18,446 nt of DNA from JBJXGC01 sp046154545. Its GTDB lineage: Bacteria; Chloroflexota; Dehalococcoidia; Tepidiformales; Tepidiformaceae. Below, piece after piece: positions 13,567 through 18,446 of this stretch. Location: NCBI GenBank assembly GCA_046154545.1, contig JBJXGC010000343.1, positions 1 through 18,446 on the forward strand. Reading direction: 5' to 3'. How positions within the stretch are numbered: position 1 is the first letter of the stretch; each line of letters opens with the position of its first letter. Below the pieces are notes generated by a model, which was given only the letters and a program-made list of their open reading frames with translations, was not told the origin of the DNA and did not search any database. A program made the position numbers and the translations under genes.

Positions 13567-14358
13567 ATGAGTGAAGCACCAGACGTCGAGTGGTTGGGGT
13601 TTCGCGGCACCCTCGAACGCGCGATTGGCATCCCCCTCGCCGCCTACAAGGAGCCGCAGATGAAGCGGCGCCTGGCCACCATCATGACGCGCCGGGGCCT
13701 CACGGGCTGGCCGGCCTTCGCCAAGGCGATCCAGGCCGACGCCCAGCTCCTGAGCGACGTGAAGGACACGCTGACGATCAACGTCAGCGAGTTCTACCGC
13801 CAGCCGGAGCGTTTCGCCGACATCCAGAACGTCTACATCCCGAAGCTCCTGGCCGAGCGCAAGACGCTGAAGCTCTGGAGCGCCGGCTGTTCGGTCGGCT
13901 GTGAGCCCTACTCGCTGGCGATGATCCTGAACGAGGTGGACCCGAAAGGCGCCCACAGCGTGATCGCCACCGATGTGGACATGCCCATCCTCAACCGTGC
14001 CCGTGGCGGGGCGGCTTACCCCGAGGCCGAGATCCGGTCAGTCCCGCCGGCGATCCTGAAGAAGTACTTCGTGAAGAAGGGCGACGGTTACGACGTTGCT
14101 GAAGAGATCAAGCGGAAGGTCCAGTTCCGGCGGCACGACCTGCTCAAGGATGCCTATCCGTCCGACCTTGACCTCATCCTCTGCCGCAACGTCGTGATCT
14201 ACTTCACTGAGGAAGCGAAGGCAAAGATCTACGCGGGCTTCTCGAAGGCGTTGCGGCCCGGTGGCTTCCTATTCATCGGCGGCAGCGAGATGATCATGCG
14301 GTCGCAGGATGCCGGCTTCAACCCCAGCGGGACCAGCATCTACCAGCGCGCCGCCTAA
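13567..14358 (+). CDS. cheR: Chemoreceptor methyltransferase CheR
   Basis: CheR methylates receptor glutamates using S-adenosylmethionine. The 263-aa product has an all-helical N-terminal domain (about 5-75) ending in LTINVSEFYRQPERF, then the SAM-binding domain with LWSAGCSVGCEPYSLAM (103-119), ATDVDMPIL (acidic D136) and LILCRNVVIYF (204-213), ending with ALRPGGFLFIGGSE. In the usual GEEPYS motif the first Glu is Cys (C112), while the second Glu is kept. No C-terminal TPR or tether is present. It starts 3 nt after cheB and is the last gene of the plus chemotaxis unit. Its last 90 nt are overlapped antisense by the PAP2 gene. Confidence 0.95.
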   Translation: MSEAPDVEWLGFRGTLERAIGIPLAAYKEPQMKRRLATIMTRRGLTGWPAFAKAIQADAQLLSDVKDTLTINVSEFYRQPERFADIQNVYIPKLLAERKTLKLWSAGCSVGCEPYSLAMILNEVDPKGAHSVIATDVDMPILNRARGGAAYPEAEIRSVPPAILKKYFVKKGDGYDVAEEIKRKVQFRRHDLLKDAYPSDLDLILCRNVVIYFTEEAKAKIYAGFSKALRPGGFLFIGGSEMIMRSQDAGFNPSGTSIYQRAA

Positions 14359-15306
14359 GGCCGCGTTGGCGGCCGTCGGGAGCAGCTTCCAGGCGAAATA
14401 GTGGCAGAGGACGGCACAGCCGGCCCCGGCCAGGAGGTCGAGCACGTAGTGCTCGGCGAGGTACACGAGGGCGGCGCCCATGACGGCCGTATAGATGAGC
14501 AGCGGCCAGGCGAACCGGGGAGCATGAACGCGGGCCCAGAGATACATGGCCATCGTCACGGCCAGGTGGATCGAGGGCATGGCCGCCACCGAGTTTGGCT
14601 CGCCCAGGGATGCATAGAAGCTCCTGTAGGTGCCGGCATCGACCCGGCCGCCGACGAAGTCCATGACGCGGTAGGCGCCATCCAGGGCGCCTTCCTGGCC
14701 GGCCAGCCAGGGCGGCGTCGTGGGCAGGAGAAAGAAGAGCACGAGCCCCGCATACATCGTTGCCACGACCAGCGTCACGTAGCGAGGGAAAAGTTCACGG
14801 CGCCAGATGAAGATCGCGATTGCGGCCGCATGAGGGGCGATGAAGAACGACCAGTGTACGGCCACGGCGAGGACATCAAGCGCCGACGTGTGGGTCGTGG
14901 AAAAGAGACGGCCCTGGAGCCAGGTCACCGGGTCGGCGCCAGCGAAGAGCAGCCGGTCGGCGTCGATCGCGTAGGTCGTACGGATGGGGATCGCCGTTTC
15001 GTCGGCGTAGGAGCGAAGGAGCGTATAGGCGAAAATCCCGGCCACGTAGACGAACCACCAGCGGCGCTGCCTCGTCCGGCGGACCTCGGGGAGGGCGAGG
15101 ACGGCACAGATTCCGAGGAGCGCCCAGCCGAGCCAGACGTGGTCTTGCCACAACCGCGTGGCGACGGTGAGCGCCAGGGCGGCAAGGAACGCGCTCTGGA
15201 CCGCCAGCAGTACAACGCTGCCGGTGGTGGGGGCCACGCCCCCGGCGGCCGGTGTCCCCGCCGACCCCGCGCCCGTGGCGCGTGCCGGGGGAGTGCCATA
15301 AGCCAT
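14269..15306 (-). CDS. PAP2-superfamily membrane phosphatase/transferase (PAP2_3, Aur1-like)
   Basis: The 345-aa polytopic membrane protein has about six to eight hydrophobic helices. Its active-site motifs are those of the PAP2_3/Aur1-like branch: LPTTPPWLA (194-202), AMPSIHLAV with H247, and LAEHYVLDLLAG with H286 and D290. The family hydrolyses or transfers lipid-linked phosphate groups at the outer face of the membrane, including inositol-phosphate transfer to lipids; the substrate here cannot be read. The start is ATG 15306 with a GGTAGGGTAGGAAG leader. The first 28 residues are Ala/Gly/Pro-rich. Its stop (TAG, 14269-14271) lies 90 nt inside cheR, so its last 30 or so residues (after LLPTAANAALG) are encoded antisense to cheR and may be a run-on tail. 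Confidence 0.85.
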   Translation of the reverse strand: MAYGTPPARATGAGSAGTPAAGGVAPTTGSVVLLAVQSAFLAALALTVATRLWQDHVWLGWALLGICAVLALPEVRRTRQRRWWFVYVAGIFAYTLLRSYADETAIPIRTTYAIDADRLLFAGADPVTWLQGRLFSTTHTSALDVLAVAVHWSFFIAPHAAAIAIFIWRRELFPRYVTLVVATMYAGLVLFFLLPTTPPWLAGQEGALDGAYRVMDFVGGRVDAGTYRSFYASLGEPNSVAAMPSIHLAVTMAMYLWARVHAPRFAWPLLIYTAVMGAALVYLAEHYVLDLLAGAGCAVLCHYFAWKLLPTAANAALGGALVDAGPAGVEAGILRPHDHLAAADE

Positions 15307-15406
15307 CTTCCTACCCTACCGCCGCGCACGCACTCGCGAAAGGGTTACACTGTGCATGGCTTCACAACAGGCGGGCGTGGCGGTTCGCCGGAAGAGGGCC
15401 AGTTAC

Positions 15407-16405
15407 ATGCGGCGATTCCTCGTAGGGATGCTCTTCACGGCCGCGAGCCTCGTGCTCCTCGAACGGCTCATCGACTGGCGCACCGCGTTTTCGGTGCTCC
15501 AGGGAGCGGATATCACCTTCATCGCCCTGGCCGTGAGCTGCCTCATCTTCTCCCTTGCGGCGAAGTCTGTCCGCTGGCGGCTCCTCCTCCCCTCCGATTC
15601 CACGGTGACGACGCCCCGCCTGTTCCGGATCATGCATATCAGCTTCATGCTGAATAACGTGCTCCCGGCACGATTGGGCGATGTGGCGCGGGTCGCCATG
15701 ACGTCGATGCAGCCGGACCTGCGGGTTGGCCACGTCCTCTCCTCGATGCTCACCGAGCGGGTGGTCGATTCCGTAACGCTCCTGACCTGCTTCGTCCTGG
15801 TCAGCCCGTTTCTCCCGATTCCAGGCCAATACGTCTCATGGTTGGAGACAGCCTGGATCGCGCTTGCCGCCATCGCCACCGTTGTGCTGGCCGCGGTGAT
15901 CCTGCACAAATGGCTTGGGCGGATCGTCTCTCACGTGCCCTTGCCCCGGGCCGTCCAGGGCAACACCCGGCTGGAAGAGGAAGCGCGGTCGTTTCGCGAC
16001 GGCTGGCGGCAGCTCTTCTCCCGCCGCCGTGTGACCCAGATCTGGGTCTCCTCGGCGGTGGCCTGGCTGGGGGCGTTCGCGATCAACTACCTGCTGATGC
16101 GTGCCCTGGCGATCGAGGTGCCGATCACGGTCGCGGTGCTCCTGACCTGTACGACGAATCTCGCCATGCTCATCCCCTCGTCGCCGGGCTACATCGGCGT
16201 CTTCCATGCGGCAGCAACGCTCTCCCTGATCCCCTTCGAGGTCGGCGAGGCTCGCGCCCTGAGCTTCGCCATCCTCGCTCACCTGGTGAACGTGCTGCCG
16301 GTGAGCATCCTGGGCGCGATCTTTCTCCTGATCGGCCGGGAGTCGTTGTCGTTCAACCTCCAGGCGATCCGCAAGCGGCCGCCCGGCCAGAGTCAGGCCA
16401 GCTAA
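15407..16405 (+). CDS. UPF0104 / lysylphosphatidylglycerol-synthase-TM family membrane protein
   Basis: The family comprises integral membrane proteins related to the flippase half of MprF and to AglD; members are linked to lipid or glycolipid handling, usually without proven function. The 332-aa product has about seven or eight helices and the hallmark segments NNVLPARLGDVARV, MLTERVVDSV, MLIPSSPGYIGVFHAA and HLVNVLPVSILG. It lacks the cytoplasmic aminoacyl-transfer domain of MprF, so it should not aminoacylate lipids itself. I chose ATG 15407 because GAAGAGGG (15391-15398) stands 8 nt before it; ATG 15356 adds 17 basic residues and has a poorer site. It is divergent from the PAP2 gene with only 49 nt between the outer starts, and the pair may share lipid-related work (inference). 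Confidence 0.85.
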   Translation: MRRFLVGMLFTAASLVLLERLIDWRTAFSVLQGADITFIALAVSCLIFSLAAKSVRWRLLLPSDSTVTTPRLFRIMHISFMLNNVLPARLGDVARVAMTSMQPDLRVGHVLSSMLTERVVDSVTLLTCFVLVSPFLPIPGQYVSWLETAWIALAAIATVVLAAVILHKWLGRIVSHVPLPRAVQGNTRLEEEARSFRDGWRQLFSRRRVTQIWVSSAVAWLGAFAINYLLMRALAIEVPITVAVLLTCTTNLAMLIPSSPGYIGVFHAAATLSLIPFEVGEARALSFAILAHLVNVLPVSILGAIFLLIGRESLSFNLQAIRKRPPGQSQAS

Positions 16406-16430
16406 GGACGGGCAGCCTCGCGTGGGACGG

Positions 16431-17042
16431 CTAGCCCGCGGCGGCGAGGACGGCTGAAACCGCCTGTGCATCCGACAGCGTCCCGGTGCTCAGGACCATG
16501 TCGTACAGGGAAGGCTGCTCCTGGATGCGGAAGAAGCGGTCGAAGTAGTTCTTCCGTTCGCGGTCCGTGTGTTCGACTTCGTGGCGGGCGGTCTTTTCGT
16601 CCAGGCCCTTCTCCTCACGGAGCCGGGCTACGCGAGTCTCTACGGGAGCCGTCAGAAACACCCGCAAGAGGCCGGGCGTCCCCGCCAGGGAGATGCCAGC
16701 GCCATGGGCGCCGATGACGACCTTGCCCTCGGCGGCGACGCGCTTGACGACCTCCTGGATGATCGCCCGGTACTCCGGCCTCTCGTCCGGCATGGCGGCG
16801 AGGGGCGATATGCCCATCTCCGGCGATGGGACGCTCCCGAGCGACCGCACGATGCGCGCGATCAACGACTCTGACTTCTCGACCGAAGCGACCTGGTCCG
16901 CTTCGACGCCGGCCTCTTTGGCGGCAAGGTCCAGGATCTCGTTGTTCAAATACCGGAAGTTCAGCCGGGTGGCGACCTCCCGGGCGATGGTCTCGGCGTG
17001 TGCGCCATCGGTGAACGCTATCGTGACAACTCCAACAGACAT
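16431..17042 (-). CDS. Cytidylate-kinase-like family protein with altered P-loop
   Basis: The 203-aa protein has the overall pattern of the Cytidylate_kin_2 family: an N-terminal strand and loop (VTIAFTDGAHAETIAREVA), FRYLNNEILDLAAKEAGV, KVVIGAHGAG, VFLTAPVETRVARL and a lid-like DRERKNYFDRFF with D160 and R163. The usual glycine-rich nucleotide loop (of the type SRxxGSGGxxIA) is replaced by AFTDGAHAETIA, and the Gly-Arg-x-Ala-Asp motif by GAHGAG, so ATP binding may be lost or changed. The start is ATG 17042 with AGGAG (17054-17050) 7 nt upstream. It converges on the UPF0104 gene with a 25-nt gap. CMP phosphorylation should not be assumed. Confidence 0.75.
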   Translation of the reverse strand: MSVGVVTIAFTDGAHAETIAREVATRLNFRYLNNEILDLAAKEAGVEADQVASVEKSESLIARIVRSLGSVPSPEMGISPLAAMPDERPEYRAIIQEVVKRVAAEGKVVIGAHGAGISLAGTPGLLRVFLTAPVETRVARLREEKGLDEKTARHEVEHTDRERKNYFDRFFRIQEQPSLYDMVLSTGTLSDAQAVSAVLAAAG

Positions 17043-17060
17043 CAATCAGCTCCTGACCGG

Positions 17061-17086
17061 AAAACAGTGCGGCCGTGTCTGGCCGC
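17061..17086 (-). terminator. Candidate intrinsic terminator for the ThuA gene
   Basis: On the minus strand a 6-bp stem (GCGGCC with GGCCGC, loop of 6 nt, 17086-17069) is followed within a few bases by ACTGTTTTCC. This gives a short U-tract about 45-65 nt after the ThuA stop at 17131 and before the kinase-like gene. It is the most terminator-like element seen in the window, though the stem is short. Confidence 0.42.
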
Positions 17087-17130
17087 GATTGGGTGGCTAA
17101 CGTTGGTACCGGCTCCGGGCGGCTACGCCG

Positions 17131-17949
17131 TCATGAACCCATGCCCCAGTCGATAGCGTTGCGGAGAAGGATCTCGAAGGCCGGCTCTTCCCAGGTGACG
17201 CGCAACGTCGGCGGTGTGCGTCCCTCGGGGTCCACGTTCGTATCGACGAACGGCTGGCTGTTCGTGGACGGCGTGTGGCAGTGTCCGAGAGCGACGTAGC
17301 TGACGCCACCCTCACCTACGTCGCGCGTGTAGGCGATGACGCGGGTCTTGCCGTCGGCCATCAGGGCGGTGTCCTCGTCGTAGACGAAGCCGAATCCGGG
17401 CGGCGAAGGGTCGGGCCCAAGCTCGGCCGTGAGGAAGACGTTCGAGTCCTCCGGGTGCTGGAGCTCAATCATGTACGGCTCGTCCACCACCTCGAACGAC
17501 CGGGGCAGTCCGTCGGTGAGCTGCTGTCCCGGGCCACGCACATCGACCTGGAAGCGGCGGACGGGCGGATGGTTGATGAAAAACCCGCCCATCGCCTCGT
17601 GGTGCTCCATCTTGACCATCCTGCGCGAGCGCGAGCCTTCGATCCGGGCCGCCTTGCCGCCGCTCGTGCCGTGCAGGGCGAGCCAGCGGCCCCCCTCCTT
17701 CATCCACTCGCGGACGAGGCGGGCCTGGTCGTCGTTCAGGTAGGGCCCGGCCGTGTAGGTGATCATGAGACGGGAGCGCGGCAGCCACTTCTCAACGTCG
17801 ATGTAATCGTTGGCGACGCTGCAGTGGATCTCCTTCTCGGCCAGCAGTTGAAGCAGCCGGAGGCGTGCATAGTCGTGGTCATGCCCGGCCGGCTGGCCCG
17901 GCGGATAGCCGCCTGCGATGAGATGCACCCGTTGTGGTTGTTCAGTCAT
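17131..17949 (-). CDS. ThuA-domain protein
   Basis: The 272-aa product carries a ThuA-like domain (class I glutamine-amidotransferase-like fold), a family often tied to trehalose or other sugar metabolism but with few defined activities. Visible signatures are VHLIAGGYPPG at the N-terminus, LMITYTAGPYLNDDQARLV, ALHGTSGGKA (92-100), GGFFINHPP (121-129), VDEPYMIEL (155-163), VIAYTRDVGEGGVSYVALGHCH (203-225, tail motif GHCH), and an ILLRNAIDWGM end typical of ThuA proteins. No catalytic Cys of a true amidotransferase is evident. The start ATG 17949 is fixed by GGAGG with a 7-nt spacer. No signal peptide is seen, so it is cytoplasmic. No sugar-utilisation genes are adjacent, so the role is open. 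Confidence 0.82.
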   Translation of the reverse strand: MTEQPQRVHLIAGGYPPGQPAGHDHDYARLRLLQLLAEKEIHCSVANDYIDVEKWLPRSRLMITYTAGPYLNDDQARLVREWMKEGGRWLALHGTSGGKAARIEGSRSRRMVKMEHHEAMGGFFINHPPVRRFQVDVRGPGQQLTDGLPRSFEVVDEPYMIELQHPEDSNVFLTAELGPDPSPPGFGFVYDEDTALMADGKTRVIAYTRDVGEGGVSYVALGHCHTPSTNSQPFVDTNVDPEGRTPPTLRVTWEEPAFEILLRNAIDWGMGS

Positions 17950-17992
17950 CCTGGTACCTCCCGGCGTCGTCCGCTCCGCAAAGTTCGTGCTG

Positions 17993-18021
17993 AGACTAGC
18001 GGGTCGCGTCCGAACCGTGAA
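17993..18021 (-). promoter_or_regulatory. Weak candidate promoter for the ThuA gene
   Basis: On the minus strand TTCACG (18021-18016, 4 of 6 to -35), a 17-nt spacer and TAGTCT (17998-17993, 3 of 6 to -10) give a start point about 35-40 nt before the ATG at 17949. The match is modest but the position is good. The rest of 17950-18190 shows only the hairpin at 18126-18156. Confidence 0.3.
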
Positions 18022-18125
18022 GCGGGACAGCAATCGGTGTCGCTGAGGTTCGGTGCGGCGCGCGAGTTCGGCGGCCGGATGGCACCACTACGCACCGGCG
18101 CGGGTGACGCAGGGCGGGCGCGGCA

Positions 18126-18156
18126 ACGCGGGGCACTCGGTGTGAGTGCCCCGCGT
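18126..18156 (-). terminator. Perfect 13-bp hairpin, probable terminator of the crystallin gene
   Basis: ACGCGGGGCACTC (18126-18138) and GAGTGCCCCGCGT (18144-18156) are exact complements around a 5-nt loop. It begins 34 nt after the stop of the minus-strand crystallin-type gene and precedes the ThuA promoter region. No real T-run follows on either strand (minus reads TTGCC), so it may be a U-tract-poor terminator or an RNA-stabilising structure. The perfect stem is seen directly; the role is inferred from position. Confidence 0.55.
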
Positions 18157-18190
18157 GAGATTGAGGTGTCGCGTCATTGGGGCCGGGGTT

Positions 18191-18446
18191 CTAGCAGTAC
18201 CATCCAAACCGGAGCGACGAGATCGTGTCGTTGCCGATGCGGTTGTCGCGCAGGTCGAGGTCGTCCGCCGTGATCACCTCACACGTCCCCGTGTAGTTGA
18301 TGCCGTGGTAGACCGAAAACACCAGTCCGGGCGGCACCTGGATGGACGAGACCGTGTTGTCAAAGATGCCACCGGCGATCAGACTAAGGTCGGGCACATT
18401 GCCGGTCACCTCCCGTGCCTGGCCGCCAAACCAGCCGGCCGTGTAC
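18191..18446 (-). CDS. Beta/gamma-crystallin-type protein, 5' end beyond window
   Basis: The minus-strand frame is open to the window edge; the 84 visible residues begin YTAGWFGGQAREVTGNVPDL and end LRFGWYC before TAG (18191-18193). The pattern is a beta/gamma-crystallin domain: aromatic/Gly Greek-key strands (FSVYHGINYTGTCEVI) and two calcium-binding motifs of the N/D-N/D-x-x-S/T-S type, DNTVSS and NDTISS. Microbial members bind calcium and are often secreted or stress-related. Two Cys residues (in TGTCEV and the final Cys) could form a disulfide. An in-frame GTG at 18409 lies inside the domain and is not the start; any signal peptide is outside the window. Confidence 0.8.
   Translation of the reverse strand, partial: YTAGWFGGQAREVTGNVPDLSLIAGGIFDNTVSSIQVPPGLVFSVYHGINYTGTCEVITADDLDLRDNRIGNDTISSLRFGWYC

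Noticed and set aside
14401..15657. Plus-strand open frame (418 codons) opposite the PAP2 gene
   Set aside because: Gly/Glu/Arg-rich, no family resemblance, while the minus strand has all PAP2 motifs.
17275..18273. Plus-strand open frame (332 codons) opposite the ThuA gene
   Set aside because: Antisense to ThuA and running across the hairpin and crystallin gene; no start signal.
18191..18409. Crystallin gene beginning at GTG 18409
   Set aside because: The frame continues to the window edge with domain-like residues (YTAGWFGGQ) before this codon.
1..18446. Mobile element, CRISPR, tRNA or rRNA
   Set aside because: No transposase, integrase, direct-repeat array or RNA-gene signature noticed on either strand.

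Overview
The window is GC-rich, densely coded bacterial DNA. It contains no rRNA, tRNA, CRISPR array, insertion sequence or obvious prophage gene. The order recA-recX-rny-ymdB, a CheC/CheD/CheX-type chemotaxis set, a ThuA protein and a UPF0104 membrane protein suggest a chromosomal segment of a Chloroflexota-like bacterium, possibly near Dehalococcoidia/Tepidiforma. That placement is inferred from gene content and feel of the proteins only; no search was possible.

Layout. (1) 1-5095, plus strand: the 3' part of recA, recX, a good sigma70-type promoter (1377-1405), then rny (RNase Y), ymdB-type phosphodiesterase, a PHP-domain phosphoesterase and fabZ. The last three are joined by 1-nt stop/start overlaps. 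(2) 5096-6158: a small zinc-binding membrane protein (plus), converging on a small one-helix membrane protein (minus), then about 190 nt of GC-rich spacer. (3) 6159-14358: two divergent chemotaxis transcription units. The minus unit is fliM, an unrecognised 116-aa protein, then cheX. The plus unit is cheW-cheA-cheC-cheD-cheY-cheB-cheR, with very short gaps or overlaps. (4) 14269-16405: a divergent pair of membrane proteins, a PAP2-superfamily enzyme (minus, running 90 nt antisense into cheR) and a UPF0104/LPG-synthase-TM-type protein (plus). (5) 16431-18446, minus strand: a cytidylate-kinase-like protein with an altered P-loop, a ThuA-domain protein, and the 3' part of a beta/gamma-crystallin-type protein cut by the window edge.

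How the genes work together. The plus chemotaxis unit encodes a complete signalling core: scaffold CheW, kinase CheA with P1 to P5, response regulator CheY, adaptation enzymes CheR, CheB and CheD, and phosphatase CheC. The divergent unit supplies the motor switch protein FliM, which keeps its N-terminal CheY-binding peptide, and a second phosphatase, CheX. No receptor (MCP), FliN, FliG or flagellin gene lies in the window, so receptors and the motor must be encoded elsewhere or the output is non-standard.

The most interesting points are the unknown gene translationally coupled to fliM where fliN might be expected, a CheC that has lost one of its two phosphatase centres, a CheD lacking the family's catalytic-site threonine, the kinase-like protein with a lost P-loop, and the calcium-motif crystallin domain. 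I did not find a clearly new multi-gene system; the fliM-unknown-cheX unit is the best candidate for something undescribed.
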